Numbered from the stretch's first letter, positions 1-9,716 are shown. The stretch: DNA of 64,000 bases from Glycocaulis albus (GCF_014639075.1 NZ_BMFS01000002.1:248001-312000); one strand, 5' to 3'. Notes: generated by a model from the sequence alone, not told the origin. Numbers and translations: made by a program.

Positions 1-100
1 CAGCCGCCGAGCAGCGTGCCGTGTACAGACCGATTATACATTCTTTAAGTGCTGGAATCGCATTACTTGCTGAACTGTCAAATATCCGGGGGCCAGTCTG

Positions 101-427
101 ATGGCTGTCAATGCACGGTCTGAAAACGCCGACAGCACAGTTTCCGGCACATTGTCCGATGACATTGCCATACCCGCAATGAGCAACCCGCCGGCTCGCT
201 TTCTGGATACGCCGACATGTCCGGTCAGCCCCGCCCTCTCACCGGCGCGCTCGCTCCAGCATCATCTTGACGCGCAGCTAGCCGGGTTCAATGTCCAGAT
301 CACCGACACCGGCCTGCCCGGTGAAAAGCCCAAATGGTCAACCCGGCGCACGCTCGCACTGGTCGTCGCCATCAATGGCGTCGCCTGGACCGCTCTGGTC
401 TGGGCGGTTGCCGCGCTGATACGCTGA
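101..427 (+). CDS. Hypothetical protein with C-terminal membrane helix
   Basis: A 108-residue open frame starting at an ATG with a G-rich stretch (GGGGG) about 8 bases upstream. The first 75 residues are polar and rich in Pro, Ser and Ala. The last 25 residues form one hydrophobic segment (about residues 84-106) preceded by Lys-Trp-Ser-Thr-Arg-Arg, so it is probably a tail-anchored or single-pass inner-membrane protein with its N-terminus in the cytoplasm. An in-frame ATG at 179 is an alternative start. I do not recognise a family. It is the only open frame between the window edge and tRNA-Glu, and it could be spurious. Confidence 0.5.
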   Translation: MAVNARSENADSTVSGTLSDDIAIPAMSNPPARFLDTPTCPVSPALSPARSLQHHLDAQLAGFNVQITDTGLPGEKPKWSTRRTLALVVAINGVAWTALVWAVAALIR

Positions 428-484
428 CCTGGCCAGCCGCGAGTAGCCCCACGCGCAACCATGATTGCTGGAATAGTCTCGCGG

Positions 485-559
485 TGGCAGGCCCTAGGGG
501 AATCGAACCCCTCTTTCCAGGTTGAAAACCTGGCGTCCTAACCGATAGACGAAGGGCCC
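485..559 (-). tRNA. tRNA-Glu (anticodon TTC)
   Basis: The minus strand folds into a full cloverleaf of 75 bases with an encoded CCA end. The anticodon loop TTTTCAA sits on a five-pair CCAGG/CCTGG stem, giving anticodon TTC (Glu). The T loop is GTTCGATTC-like. The first acceptor pair is G-U. Confidence 0.95.
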
Positions 560-653
560 GCATCAACGCGAGAGCGGTTCTATATCCAAGCGGAATCCCT
601 CACGCAAGCCCTGCAGGTAGCTTCTTGTACAAGATTGCGCAGTGCGGCCGCGT

Positions 654-2432
654 TCAACCTGCTGCTGCCATGTCTTCCAGATGCAGCTCGGCCTTGCGTC
701 CGAAGCGATTATCTTCGGCCTTGATCCGCCCGGCCACATGCCATTTGCGGTCCCGCCCGGCCATGAGGGCATCGCCGAGCGGCTTTCCCAGCGCCCGGAA
801 GGCGATCCCGGAGAGCTGCGCGCCCGTACCGGCTTCGAACGTGAAGCGCAGATGGCCTGTGCCGACCTCTTTGACGAAGCGTATGTGCAGGTCAGACAGG
901 GCAAAGCGCGGCTCGGGGTTACCCATGCCAAATGGAGCGGCCTGCTTCAGGGATTCCCCGAAATCGAAATCCACCGCTGCCGGATGAACAATCCCGTCCA
1001 GCCGCAAGGTCCGGGCCTCATCGGCGGCGGCCCATTCCGGCGCGAGGCGTTCGGTGAGGAATTGCCGCAAGGCGTCAATCCGGTCTGCATCCACGGTCAG
1101 CCCCGCCGCCATGGCGTGCCCGCCGCCCTTCTCCAGCAGGCCTGATTCGCGCGCGGCGAGTATCGCATTGCCCAGATGGACGCCCGGGCATGACCGGCCC
1201 GATCCCTTGCCCACGCCGTTCTCCACGCCGATCACGATAGTGGGCCGGTTGAACTGGTCCTTGATGCGCCCGGCCGCAATACCGATGACGCCGGGATGCC
1301 AGCCTTCGCCCGCCAGCACGATAACAGGCCCGCTGACATCGATGCGGCCCGACTCAATATCCTCGAGCGCGGCTGTCAGAACCGCGTCCTCTATCGCCTT
1401 GCGTTCGGCATTCAGCCGGTCAAGCTCAAGCGCGATCTCGCGGACGCGCACCGGATCATCGCTGCTCAGCAATTCCAGCCCGAGGCCCGCCACGCCGACG
1501 CGCCCGCCGGCATTTATACGCGGCCCCAGAAGGAAGCCGGCATGATAGGGGCTTGCCGGTCCCGACAGGCCGGAGACCTCCGCCAGCGCCGCCAGACCGG
1601 CCTTCTGCCAGCCACTCATCACTTTGAGGCCTTGTGTGACAATCGCCCGATTAGGCCCGGTCAGCGGCACCACGTCGCAGACCGTGCCAAGCGCCGCCAG
1701 ATCGGTCATGGCGAGGATATCCGGCTCCCCGGACTTGAAAGCGCCCCGCGCCCTGCCCTCGCGGTTCAGCGCAGCCAGAAACACCAGCGTAACGCCTGCC
1801 GCCGCCATATGCCCGCAGCCCGATGTGTCGCCCGGCTGGTTGGGGTTGACCAGCGCCAGCGCAGGCGGTGGAGCGCCGTCCATGAGATGGTGATCGATCA
1901 CCACGACCGGCAGGCCCATGCCCGCCGCGCTTTCCAGCGCGCTGTGTGCCGCCGCACCGCAATCCACCGTCACGACCAGTCCGGCGCCGGCCGCCTGAAG
2001 ACTGGCAAAGGCCTCGGCGGACGGGCCATACCCCTCCTCTATCCGGTCCGGCACGTAGGTCAGGGGCTCCTGGCTCACCGCGCGCAGCCAGCGCACCAGC
2101 TGCGCGCCCGAGCTCGCCCCGTCTACATCGTAATCGGCAAACACGGCGATGCGTGTACCCGCCTCCACGGCGTCCCACACGGCGCGGGCCGCGTCGTCCA
2201 TACCCTTGAAGCTGGACGGATCCGGAAAGCTGTCACGCAGGCGCGGAGACAGGAAGCCGGAGGCCTCCTCAACGCCGATGCCGCGCGCAGCCATCAGGCG
2301 GGCCAGTGCATCATTGCAGCCGGTCGCGCGCACAATGGCGGCCACGAGATCGTCCGGCGCCTCGCTCAATGCCCATGCCCGGCCGGTTACCGAAGCCGTG
2401 ACACCAAAAAGCGCTTCGCGGCTGGCGGTCAC
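654..2432 (-). CDS. recJ: Single-stranded-DNA-specific exonuclease RecJ
   Basis: A 592-residue DHH-family nuclease, normal length for RecJ. It degrades single-stranded DNA 5' to 3' in recombinational and mismatch repair in the cytoplasm. Visible metal-binding motifs in order: DYDVDG at residues 100-105, VDCG at 156-159 and DHH at 180-182. The DHHA1 part follows, with a Gly-rich GGGHAMAAG motif, and then a C-terminal OB-like region. The gene begins 5 bases after the stop of glpX and is presumably co-transcribed with it, an arrangement familiar from alphaproteobacteria. The first residues are divergent, so the exact start is less certain than the identity. Confidence 0.96.
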   Translation of the reverse strand: MTASREALFGVTASVTGRAWALSEAPDDLVAAIVRATGCNDALARLMAARGIGVEEASGFLSPRLRDSFPDPSSFKGMDDAARAVWDAVEAGTRIAVFADYDVDGASSGAQLVRWLRAVSQEPLTYVPDRIEEGYGPSAEAFASLQAAGAGLVVTVDCGAAAHSALESAAGMGLPVVVIDHHLMDGAPPPALALVNPNQPGDTSGCGHMAAAGVTLVFLAALNREGRARGAFKSGEPDILAMTDLAALGTVCDVVPLTGPNRAIVTQGLKVMSGWQKAGLAALAEVSGLSGPASPYHAGFLLGPRINAGGRVGVAGLGLELLSSDDPVRVREIALELDRLNAERKAIEDAVLTAALEDIESGRIDVSGPVIVLAGEGWHPGVIGIAAGRIKDQFNRPTIVIGVENGVGKGSGRSCPGVHLGNAILAARESGLLEKGGGHAMAAGLTVDADRIDALRQFLTERLAPEWAAADEARTLRLDGIVHPAAVDFDFGESLKQAAPFGMGNPEPRFALSDLHIRFVKEVGTGHLRFTFEAGTGAQLSGIAFRALGKPLGDALMAGRDRKWHVAGRIKAEDNRFGRKAELHLEDMAAAG

Positions 2433-2437
2433 GGCGG

Positions 2438-3397
2438 TCAGCTGCCCTCCACAAAGCGCTGGGTGGTGATGATGCGGCGCGAACGCGGGGCGGACGACAA
2501 TAGAAGCGTCTGCGTCGTCACCGTGCCCGGCCCGTGCGTAACCGCCTCAAGCAACTGTCCGCCTGTCACACCGCTGGCGACGAACAGGCAATCTTTCGAG
2601 GCCAGCTCCGCGCCGGAATACTTCCGGTCCAGATCCTTGATCCCGGTCTTGGCGGCGCGTGCGCGCTCATCATCATTGCGGAAGAACAGCCGGCATTCGA
2701 TCTGTCCGCCGAGGCAGCGCAGGGCCGCCGCGGACAGAACGCCCTCCGGCGCGCCGCCCTGACCGACATACATGTCGATCGGCCGCTTGGGATCAGCCGC
2801 CGCGATAACGGCCGCCACATCGCCATCGGGAATGAGCACGACGCGCGCGCCGGCAGCGCGGATACCGTCAATGACCGACTGGTGACGCTCACGCTCCAGC
2901 ACGCAGACAGTGATGTCGGAAACCGGCACGCCCTTGGCCTTCGCCACCGCCGCCACGTTCTCGCCGACGGGCTTGTCGAGATTGATTACGCCTTGCGGCA
3001 GGCCGGGACCGACGGCGATCTTGTCCATATAGGTGTCGGGCGCATGCAGGAGCCCGCCACGCGGCGCCAGCGCCAGCAGCGTCAGCGCTTCCGGCTTGCC
3101 GCCGGCGGTCAGCGATGTGCCTTCCAGCGGATCCAGCGCAATGTCGATTTCCGGGCCTTCGCCAGTACCGACCTCCTCGCCGATATAGAGCATCGGCGCC
3201 TCGTCGCGCTCACCCTCTCCGATCACGATACGCCCGCGCATCGGCATGTCGTTGAAGGCCTTGCGCATGGCATCAACCGCCGCCTGGTCGGCGGCAATCT
3301 TGTCGCCATGACCGGCAAGGCGTGCCGCGGCAATCGCCGCGCGCTCCGCAGCCTCAACAGCACCGAGGGCGAGATTGGATAGGGACGGCGAGGTCAT
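2438..3397 (-). CDS. glpX: Fructose-1,6-bisphosphatase class II (GlpX)
   Basis: A 319-residue GlpX-type phosphatase that hydrolyses fructose 1,6-bisphosphate to fructose 6-phosphate in gluconeogenesis (some homologues also act on sedoheptulose 1,7-bisphosphate). The metal and phosphate motifs are visible: GEGERDEAPM around residue 60 and DPLEGT around 88. Both belong to the lithium-sensitive phosphatase superfamily. Length matches the family. It precedes recJ with a 5-base gap on the same strand and follows a small lipoprotein gene. No class I Fbp is seen in this window. Confidence 0.96.
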   Translation of the reverse strand: MTSPSLSNLALGAVEAAERAAIAAARLAGHGDKIAADQAAVDAMRKAFNDMPMRGRIVIGEGERDEAPMLYIGEEVGTGEGPEIDIALDPLEGTSLTAGGKPEALTLLALAPRGGLLHAPDTYMDKIAVGPGLPQGVINLDKPVGENVAAVAKAKGVPVSDITVCVLERERHQSVIDGIRAAGARVVLIPDGDVAAVIAAADPKRPIDMYVGQGGAPEGVLSAAALRCLGGQIECRLFFRNDDERARAAKTGIKDLDRKYSGAELASKDCLFVASGVTGGQLLEAVTHGPGTVTTQTLLLSSAPRSRRIITTQRFVEGS

Positions 3398-3446
3398 AGG
3401 ACAGACATTCCTTTTATCAAAGGCAGAACCAGTCGAGCAGTAGCGC

Positions 3447-3794
3447 TCAGTCGCGGCGGGCAGGCGAAGGCGGCGGCGTAGCGCGTTCTCGTGCCTGCTG
3501 GCCGTATACCAGAGGGTCGATCGGAGGAAGCTGGATCAGCTGTGCCTGCGACACCACCAGGTCGCGGGTATCGGCAAGCTCCCGCGCGGCGGTCGCCATG
3601 CGCCAGCTTTCCAGTTCCGGGCGCGGTATCTCCGGCACAAACGCCGGCGCTTCGCGGGCCGGATCGCCAGCCATGCGCTCCTGCGTCCAGCCGGATTCCG
3701 CTTCCGGTACGGTCACCAGGGCACAACCGGCGAGCAGCGGGCCGGCAAGCGCCATGCTGGTCAGCAAGGCCATAAGTTTGCGCAAGGCAGTCAT
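3447..3794 (-). CDS. Small hypothetical lipoprotein
   Basis: A 115-residue protein with a typical lipoprotein signal: charged start, hydrophobic stretch, then lipobox LAGC with the acylated Cys at residue 24. The mature part is polar, rich in Pro, Glu and Arg, with no recognised domain and no further membrane segment. It should be anchored in the outer or inner membrane facing the periplasm. It lies 49 bases upstream of glpX on the same strand, so it may share that transcript. Function unknown. Confidence 0.7.
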   Translation of the reverse strand: MTALRKLMALLTSMALAGPLLAGCALVTVPEAESGWTQERMAGDPAREAPAFVPEIPRPELESWRMATAARELADTRDLVVSQAQLIQLPPIDPLVYGQQARERATPPPSPARRD

Positions 3795-3878
3795 CCTCCG
3801 GAAGGGATTGGACGGATCACACGCTTTCTATACGCTTCGCTTCCCAAGTGTCACGCCCTACCGGAAGTGCTGTCTGTC

Positions 3879-5828
3879 ATGGCCGAGAAGAAAACACCCT
3901 CCAAACGCAAGAAACCCGCGTCATCAGGCAAGAAACCGGCGGCGAAAGCCGCTGCGGCCAAGCGCGTGCCCAAGCCAGGCAAGGAAACGGAAAAGGCCGC
4001 GCCGATGGGCGGAGCGCCTGCACCGGAGGCCCCCTTTCCCGCCCTGCCCGCAGCCGATCTGGAAACGCTGGAGACCATCTCGCGCAATGTCATGCAGTCT
4101 GCGCTGAAAAGTCAGAAGCTGATGGCCGACATGATGCGCCGCTCTCTGGAGGGTGATCCGACTCTGTCGCCGCAGGCGGACCCGCTGCACGCCTCGCCGG
4201 AGCTGGCCAAGACATGGGAAAACGTGCTGGGCGATCCCGAATTGCTGCTGCAGGCGCAGTCCGATCTCTATCGCGGCTATCTCGATCTGTGGGCGGGCGC
4301 GACCAAGAAGATGATGGGCGAGGACGCGCCGCCCGTCATCGAGCCGGAAAAAGGCGACAAGCGCTGGCGTTCGGCCGAATGGACCGAGCACCCGATGTTC
4401 GACGCCATGCGCCAGTCCTACCTGCTCAATCAGCGCTTCCTGCTGAATCTCGTCAACAATGCCAAGGGCATAGACGAGGAGACGCGGCGCAAGGTGAACT
4501 TCGTCACCCGCCAGATGATCGACGCCATGTCGCCGACCAATTTCGCGCTGACCAACCCGGACGTGCTGAAAGCCACCTTCGAGAGCAAGGGCGAGAATTT
4601 GTCACGCGGGCTGATGAATCTCGTCAACGATCTCGAACGCGGCAATGGCCGCCTCGCCCTCACCCAGACCGACATGGAAGGCTTCGAGGTAGGCAAGGAC
4701 CTTGCCGCCACGCCCGGCGATGTCATCTACCGCAATGCGGTGATGGAGCTGATCCAGTATGCGCCCGCGACGGACACGGTGCGCCAGCGCCCGATCCTCA
4801 TCGCCCCGCCCTGGATCAACAAATTCTACATCATGGACATGCGCCCGCAGGGCTCGCTGATCCGCTGGCTGACACAGCAGGGCTTCACCGTCTTCCTGAT
4901 CTCCTGGGTCAATCCCGACCAGTCCATGAAGGACGCAACGTTCGAGGACTATATCCGCCAGGGCCTGTTTGAGGCGCTGGAATGCGTGGAGCAAGCCACT
5001 GGCGAGCGGCAGGTGGACGCCATCGGCTATTGCATTGGCGGCACCATGCTCGGCAGTGCGCTGGCCCTGATGGCGGCAGAAAACGATGACCGCATCGCCT
5101 CGGCCACCTTCTTCGCCGCCCAGCTCGATTTTTCGCTGGCGGGTGAGCTTCTCGTCTTCATCGACGAGGAATGGTTCAAGGAAATCGGCCGGCTGATGGA
5201 TGCGCAAGGCGGCGTGCTGGACGGGCGCACCATGGCCGACACGTTCAACATGCTGCGCGCCAACGATCTGGTCTGGTCGTTTGTCATCAACAACTATCTG
5301 CTCGGCAAGACGCCGCAGGCCTTTGACCTGCTCTACTGGAATGCCGACCAGACGCGCATGCCCAAGACGCTCCACCTCTATTATCTGGAGAAGTTCTACA
5401 AGAACAATGCATTGTCCAAGGGCGAGATGGAGCTGGGCGGCCACAGGCTCGACCTGAAGAAGGTGAAAATCCCGGTCTTCATGCAGGCCAGCAAGGAAGA
5501 CCACATCGCCCCGGCGGACTCCGTCTACCGCTCCGCGCGCCTGTTCGGCGGCAAGACGCAATACATGATGGCCGGGTCAGGTCATATCGCCGGCGTGGTC
5601 AATCACCCGGACGCCAACAAATACCAGCACTGGATCAATGAGGCCCTGCCCGAAAGCCGCGAGGAATGGCTGAAAGGTGCCAAGGAGCATCCCGGCTCCT
5701 GGTGGCCGCACTGGAAGGCCTGGCTGCTCTCAATGAACGACGCGCAAGTGCCAGCCCGCAAACCCGGCGGCGGCAAGCTCAAGCCTTTGTGCCCGGCACC
5801 GGGAGAGTATGTGAAGGTGAGGAGTTGA
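3879..5828 (+). CDS. phaC: Class I poly(3-hydroxyalkanoate) synthase PhaC
   Basis: Polymerises (R)-3-hydroxyacyl-CoA into polyhydroxyalkanoate at the granule surface. About 649 residues from the ATG at 3879; an in-frame GTG at 3867 is the alternative start. The PhaC N-terminal domain (DKRWRSAEW motif) is followed by the alpha/beta-hydrolase core. Its lipase-like box GYCIGG places the nucleophile at Cys385, with Asp541 (KEDHIAP) and His569 (GSGHIAG) completing the triad. The length and single-subunit form match class I. Odd: the first ~40 residues are a Lys/Ala/Pro-rich basic tail absent from most synthases. No phaA, phaB or phasin genes lie beside it. Confidence 0.95.
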   Translation: MAEKKTPSKRKKPASSGKKPAAKAAAAKRVPKPGKETEKAAPMGGAPAPEAPFPALPAADLETLETISRNVMQSALKSQKLMADMMRRSLEGDPTLSPQADPLHASPELAKTWENVLGDPELLLQAQSDLYRGYLDLWAGATKKMMGEDAPPVIEPEKGDKRWRSAEWTEHPMFDAMRQSYLLNQRFLLNLVNNAKGIDEETRRKVNFVTRQMIDAMSPTNFALTNPDVLKATFESKGENLSRGLMNLVNDLERGNGRLALTQTDMEGFEVGKDLAATPGDVIYRNAVMELIQYAPATDTVRQRPILIAPPWINKFYIMDMRPQGSLIRWLTQQGFTVFLISWVNPDQSMKDATFEDYIRQGLFEALECVEQATGERQVDAIGYCIGGTMLGSALALMAAENDDRIASATFFAAQLDFSLAGELLVFIDEEWFKEIGRLMDAQGGVLDGRTMADTFNMLRANDLVWSFVINNYLLGKTPQAFDLLYWNADQTRMPKTLHLYYLEKFYKNNALSKGEMELGGHRLDLKKVKIPVFMQASKEDHIAPADSVYRSARLFGGKTQYMMAGSGHIAGVVNHPDANKYQHWINEALPESREEWLKGAKEHPGSWWPHWKAWLLSMNDAQVPARKPGGGKLKPLCPAPGEYVKVRS

Positions 5829-5848
5829 GAGCGCTTCCGCCTGAGTGC

Positions 5849-6059
5849 GTTTCACCGGCGAAAGCCGGTGCCCAGTCTTTCTGGATCCCGGGTTCCCCGT
5901 TTTCACGGAGACAGGCAAGCCCGGGAACCCGGTGGAAGGGTCAGCCTAAATGCTGGCAGAATTTCAGGTGGCTCCACTTCCGCGTTCCCGCCCCCCGAGC
6001 GGGGACCCATGACATCACGGGAAGCTTCAAAACTGGACCCCGGCGTCCGCCGGGGAAAC
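5849..6059. repeat. REP-like palindrome pair between convergent genes (copy A)
   Basis: The 256-base gap between convergent phaC and the ArnT-like gene holds no coding frame. It holds a module GTTTC-CACCGGC-gaaa-GCCGGTG-CCCAG at 5849 and an inverted partner CTGGA-CCCCGGC-gtcc-GCCGGGG-AAAC ending at 6059. Between them lies a 46-base core (5887-5932). That core recurs in opposite orientation at 16066-16111 with 44 of 46 bases identical. Further copies are at about 16 kb, 57.1 kb and 59 kb. Confidence 0.8.
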
Positions 6060-6084
6060 GCGAGTTTGGAATTAGAGCCAAGCC

Positions 6085-7788
6085 CTACTCCCCCAGCCGC
6101 ACCTCAGACCCCTCCGTCACCAGCAGGGCCAGCTCCAGCGCATCGCCTTTGACGAGGTTGTAGCCGGAGACCGTCGCCAGCGGGCGGACACTGATCCCGC
6201 GCGCCGCGAGCGCGGCATCAAAGCCCTCGCGCTCGGCCACATCCACGATGGCGAGGCCGCAGGCAGGGTCGCTCACTAGCACATCGGCGGCGGCATCGGC
6301 ATTGTCCGCCAACAGGGCATCGGTGCCGAGATAGAAGGCGTTGGAGGGCTCGCGATAACCGAGCGTGGCAATGGAGAGGGTCTCGCACCCTTCCAGCCGG
6401 TCGACCACACGCCCTACCCGCTCTGAGGGCCACATGGCGTCAATATTGGGGATGACCACACCAAACATCGCGCCATAGACGGAAATCGCGCCGACGCCCG
6501 CCACGCCCAGCGTGCGCAGGGACGGCGCATAGGCCAGCGCCGCGACGGTGATCAGGCCAATCACACCGGCAATCGCGGCAATCCACGCATCCAGCCCGAT
6601 TTCGCCATTGAACTCGATATGGGCCGCAATCGGCAGCGCGATGAGCACGCCGGAAACGACGATCACCGCCGCTGCCACCACCCAGTGGAAAATGCGCTGT
6701 TTCAGGCCGGAGAGCACCCCTGGCACGTCTTTGAGCGCCAGCCCCATCAGGATGGCAATGGCCGGAAAGGTCGGCACCACATAGTGCGGCAGCTTGGTCG
6801 TGATGAGTTCGAAGACGATCCAGGTCGGCACGATCCACGCCACGAGGAAGCGGATCGTCCGGTCGGAGCGGTTCTTCCACGCCGCCAGCACCGCCAGCGC
6901 CAGCAGAGCGGCCGCAGGCCACAGCGTGACCGGCGAGAGCATGAGATGGAAGCCGAGCGGGCCCGTATGGTTCTCGGCCGCTTCGGACACCTTGCGCAGC
7001 ATAGACCAGCCAACGGCTTCGGCCAGGAAGGCGCCATCGGTCACAATCGTCACGGCCACCAGCCAGGGCGCGGCAATAGCGATGACGACCAGCAGGCCAA
7101 AGCCGGGCCGGATGCGCCTGAGCAGGTCAAAATCGCGTGTCAGCGCGATGAAGCCCACCAGCGTCAGGCCCGTCACCATGGTGAAGATCGGGCCCTTGAT
7201 AAGGATGCACACCGCCGTCGCCGCCCACAGCGCGAGTGGCCAGCCGATAAAGGCGGGGCGCTTTTCGGTGATTTTCAGGGCCAGCATGGCCAGCGAAATC
7301 TGCGCAAGCATGCCAAAGCCGAGCAGAAGCGCGTCGGTCTTGGCGGTGCGCGCCTCCACCTGCAGCGACAGCGCGATGGCGAGCACCAGCCCTGCGGCGA
7401 TACCCACTTGCGGAGAGAAAAGCCGGCTGCCCAGCCAGCCTGTCATGATGATCGCGGCCAGAATCCCGAACAGGCTGGTCAGACGGTGCGCCCAGACCGG
7501 AGCCTCCGCCCCACCGAACGGCGTCGTGGTGATCACCTGCGCCCAGTAAGTGCCGACAGGCTGCTTGTGGCGCGCTTCGTCCTGAAAGCGGATATCGATG
7601 AAGTCGCCGGTTTCCATCATCTGCCGGCTGGCCTGCATGTAGCGGGACTCGTCACGGTCCATGGCCGGAATGGTGAAAAAGCCGGGCAGCATCGCCGCCA
7701 GCGCTACCAGCACCAGAAGCAGATAGGCATAGCGGTTCAGCCCGCCGCGCGCGCCCGGTTTCTGGAGCGTTTCAAGCCAGTCATTCAT
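6085..7788 (-). CDS. ArnT-like lipid-linked sugar transferase (GT39 family)
   Basis: A 567-residue polytopic inner-membrane protein of the PMT/ArnT superfamily (glycosyl transfer from a polyprenyl-phosphate sugar to a periplasmic acceptor such as lipid A, a glycan or a protein). The catalytic DRDE motif is at residues 44-47 in the first periplasmic loop, followed by the HKQPVGTYW region and about 11-12 hydrophobic helices. I chose the ATG at 7788 because a GGAG lies 12 bases upstream; the ATG at 7800 directly abuts that GGAG. The gene overlaps or abuts the upstream GT2 gene, which probably makes its lipid-linked donor. The acceptor and sugar are unknown. Confidence 0.85.
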   Translation of the reverse strand: MNDWLETLQKPGARGGLNRYAYLLLVLVALAAMLPGFFTIPAMDRDESRYMQASRQMMETGDFIDIRFQDEARHKQPVGTYWAQVITTTPFGGAEAPVWAHRLTSLFGILAAIIMTGWLGSRLFSPQVGIAAGLVLAIALSLQVEARTAKTDALLLGFGMLAQISLAMLALKITEKRPAFIGWPLALWAATAVCILIKGPIFTMVTGLTLVGFIALTRDFDLLRRIRPGFGLLVVIAIAAPWLVAVTIVTDGAFLAEAVGWSMLRKVSEAAENHTGPLGFHLMLSPVTLWPAAALLALAVLAAWKNRSDRTIRFLVAWIVPTWIVFELITTKLPHYVVPTFPAIAILMGLALKDVPGVLSGLKQRIFHWVVAAAVIVVSGVLIALPIAAHIEFNGEIGLDAWIAAIAGVIGLITVAALAYAPSLRTLGVAGVGAISVYGAMFGVVIPNIDAMWPSERVGRVVDRLEGCETLSIATLGYREPSNAFYLGTDALLADNADAAADVLVSDPACGLAIVDVAEREGFDAALAARGISVRPLATVSGYNLVKGDALELALLVTEGSEVRLGE

Positions 7789-7789
7789 G

Positions 7790-8557
7790 CTATGCGCCAT
7801 CTCCGCCCTTGCGGCCCAGCAGCAGTTCGGACGCGGGCACATGGGTGCGCCGCATCAGCCAGACCACGCCCATCAGATCGAACAGGCCCGCCGCCGCACG
7901 CCCGATATTGGTGTATTTGGACTGGCCTGCCGACCGCGCGCGGTTCACCACCGGCACGCTGACATAGCTGAACCCCAGATGCACCGTGAAGGCCGGAATA
8001 TAGCGGTGCAGCGCGTCAAAGAACGGCATGGCAAGGAACAGGTCGCGCACCACCAGCTTCAGCCCGCAGGCGGTATCGGGGCAGGAATCGTTCAGCAGGC
8101 TGGACCGCAGGCCATTGGCAAAGCGCGAGGCGAACTTGCGGCTGTTTCCGTCAGTGCGGTTCTGGCGCCAGCCCGCCACCAGCGCGCGTTCGCCCGTCAC
8201 GTCCAGGTCAATCTCGGCCACCATGTCGAGGATGGAACGTGGATCGTCCTGCCCGTCCCCGTCCATCGTGGCGACCCAGATCGAGCGGGCGGCGATCATA
8301 CCGGTGCGCAGGGCCGCGCTCTTGCCCGAGCGCTTCGGATGACGGATCAGGCGGATACGGCTGTCCTCCGCCATCAGGCCAGCCAGCGCCTCGGCAGTAC
8401 CGTCCGTGCTGCCATCGTCAATCACAAGAAATTCTGTTTCGGGAATTGCGGCCGTAATGACATCGCGCGCTTCGCGTACTACCGACTCGATACTCTCCGC
8501 CTCGTTCAGGGCCGGGATGAGGGTCGTCAGGCGGGGGCGGTCAGCAGAAACAGTCAT
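7790..8557 (-). CDS. Polyprenyl-phosphate glycosyltransferase (GT2, DPM1/ArnC-like)
   Basis: A 255-residue GT-A fold transferase. The nucleotide-sugar motifs are DDGSTDGT (residues 47-54) and MDGDGQDDP (98-106). The family moves a sugar from a nucleotide donor to dolichyl- or undecaprenyl-phosphate at the cytoplasmic face of the membrane. It lacks the pair of C-terminal membrane helices of ArnC and is nearer the soluble DPM1 type. Its stop overlaps the start region of the ArnT-like gene, so the two are translationally coupled: this enzyme loads the carrier lipid and the partner transfers the sugar outside. Confidence 0.85.
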   Translation of the reverse strand: MTVSADRPRLTTLIPALNEAESIESVVREARDVITAAIPETEFLVIDDGSTDGTAEALAGLMAEDSRIRLIRHPKRSGKSAALRTGMIAARSIWVATMDGDGQDDPRSILDMVAEIDLDVTGERALVAGWRQNRTDGNSRKFASRFANGLRSSLLNDSCPDTACGLKLVVRDLFLAMPFFDALHRYIPAFTVHLGFSYVSVPVVNRARSAGQSKYTNIGRAAAGLFDLMGVVWLMRRTHVPASELLLGRKGGDGA

Positions 8558-8674
8558 CAGCGCAAGCAGTCCCGGTAATTACGCGGAAATTGTCCTTCCG
8601 CCCTGGCGACGGTCAATAGCATGACCCCTCCGGCATGGGGAGGCACGATATGCCGCCCGTCACCCTAGCAACCA

Positions 8675-8706
8675 AAACGGGCGGCACCATCCGGCACCGC
8701 CCGTTT
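8675..8706 (-). terminator. Terminator of rplM-rpsI
   Basis: A perfect 10-pair stem (AAACGGGCGG / CCGCCCGTTT) with a 12-base loop, followed on the minus strand by TTTTGG. It lies 42 bases after the rpsI stop, the expected place for the operon terminator. Confidence 0.75.
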
Positions 8707-8748
8707 CGTATAATCGGCATGGCTGCGCGCAAGTGCGCAGAATAAGCC

Positions 8749-9249
8749 TTAGCGCTTCGAGAACTGGAAGCTGCGGCGGGCTTTCTTCTTGCCGTACTTC
8801 TTGCGTTCGACGACGCGGCTGTCACGGGTGAGGAAGCCACCGGCTTTCAGCACGCCGCGCAGGGCCGGTTCGTAATAGGTCAGGGCCTTGGAAATGCCAT
8901 GACGCACCGCACCGGCCTGACCGGACAGGCCACCGCCCGTCACCGTGGCATACACATCGTACTGGTCCATGCGTTCAGCCGTCTCGAACGGCTGGGCCAG
9001 CATCATGCGCAGCACCGGACGCGCGAAATACACTTCCTGTTCGCGGCCATTGACCACGATCTTGCCGGCACCCGGCTTGATCCAGACGCGGGCAATGGCA
9101 TTCTTGCGCTTGCCAGTGGCATAGGCGCGGCCATGCTCGTCGATTTTCGGTTCAGCAATAACCTTGTCTTCGGTTGCGGTTACAACCGGAGCATCGGCCT
9201 GCTTCATCGCCGATTTCAGGTCTTCAAGAGAGCGTGCTTGTTCGGCCAT
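8749..9249 (-). CDS. rpsI: 30S ribosomal protein S9 (uS9)
   Basis: A 166-residue protein. The C-terminal ~130 residues are canonical S9, ending in the basic tail [12 protein letters not shown] that reaches the P-site tRNA. The first ~35 residues are the acidic N-terminal extension usual in alphaproteobacterial S9. Its start codon overlaps the stop of rplM (TAATG), giving the standard rplM-rpsI operon with translational coupling. A hairpin terminator follows the gene. Confidence 0.98.
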   Translation of the reverse strand: MAEQARSLEDLKSAMKQADAPVVTATEDKVIAEPKIDEHGRAYATGKRKNAIARVWIKPGAGKIVVNGREQEVYFARPVLRMMLAQPFETAERMDQYDVYATVTGGGLSGQAGAVRHGISKALTYYEPALRGVLKAGGFLTRDSRVVERKKYGKKKARRSFQFSKR

Positions 9250-9716
9250 TATGCGCTCCGCACGTTTTTGGTGTTGAGGGACTTGAAGTCGACGACTTCC
9301 GGCTGCTGGGCCTCATGCTTGTGCTCTGCACCGGCATAGACGCGCAGCTTTGAGAACTGGGTGCGTGCCAGCGGGCTTTCTTTCGGCAGCATGCGCTTCA
9401 CGGCGTTTTCCAGCACACGCTCGGGGAACTTGCCCTCGATCAGCTTGCGCGGGCTCGTTTCCTTGATACCGCCCGGATGGCCCGTGTGACGGTAATAGCG
9501 CTTGTCCTCGAACTTGTTACCCGTGAAAATTACCTTGTCGGCATTGATGACCACGACATGGTCGCCGCAATCGGTGTGCGGGGTGAAATCAGGACGGTGC
9601 TTGCCGCGCAGACGGGTCGCGATATAGGCCGCGAGACGGCCGACAACGGCGCCTTCGGCATCGATCACAACCCATTTGTGTTCAACATCTGCGGGCTTGG
9701 CGGAGAAGGTCTTCAT
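9249..9716 (-). CDS. rplM: 50S ribosomal protein L13 (uL13)
   Basis: A 155-residue L13, start chosen at the ATG at 9716 ([11 protein letters not shown]), which matches L13 length. The open frame extends a further 31 codons upstream but that part is not conserved. Core features include VVGRLA, the RGKHRPDF segment and the [17 protein letters not shown] region. First gene of the rplM-rpsI operon. A promoter-like TTGACA lies about 85 bases upstream. Confidence 0.97.
   Translation of the reverse strand: MKTFSAKPADVEHKWVVIDAEGAVVGRLAAYIATRLRGKHRPDFTPHTDCGDHVVVINADKVIFTGNKFEDKRYYRHTGHPGGIKETSPRKLIEGKFPERVLENAVKRMLPKESPLARTQFSKLRVYAGAEHKHEAQQPEVVDFKSLNTKNVRSA

Noticed and set aside
1296-2762. A long plus-strand frame across recJ and glpX
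   Set aside because: Runs through two well-conserved genes on the other strand and has no recognisable domain.
6619-7962. A 447-codon open frame antisense to the ArnT-like gene
   Set aside because: Artefact of GC-rich codon bias; the minus-strand frame has the DRDE motif and membrane helices, the plus-strand frame has none.
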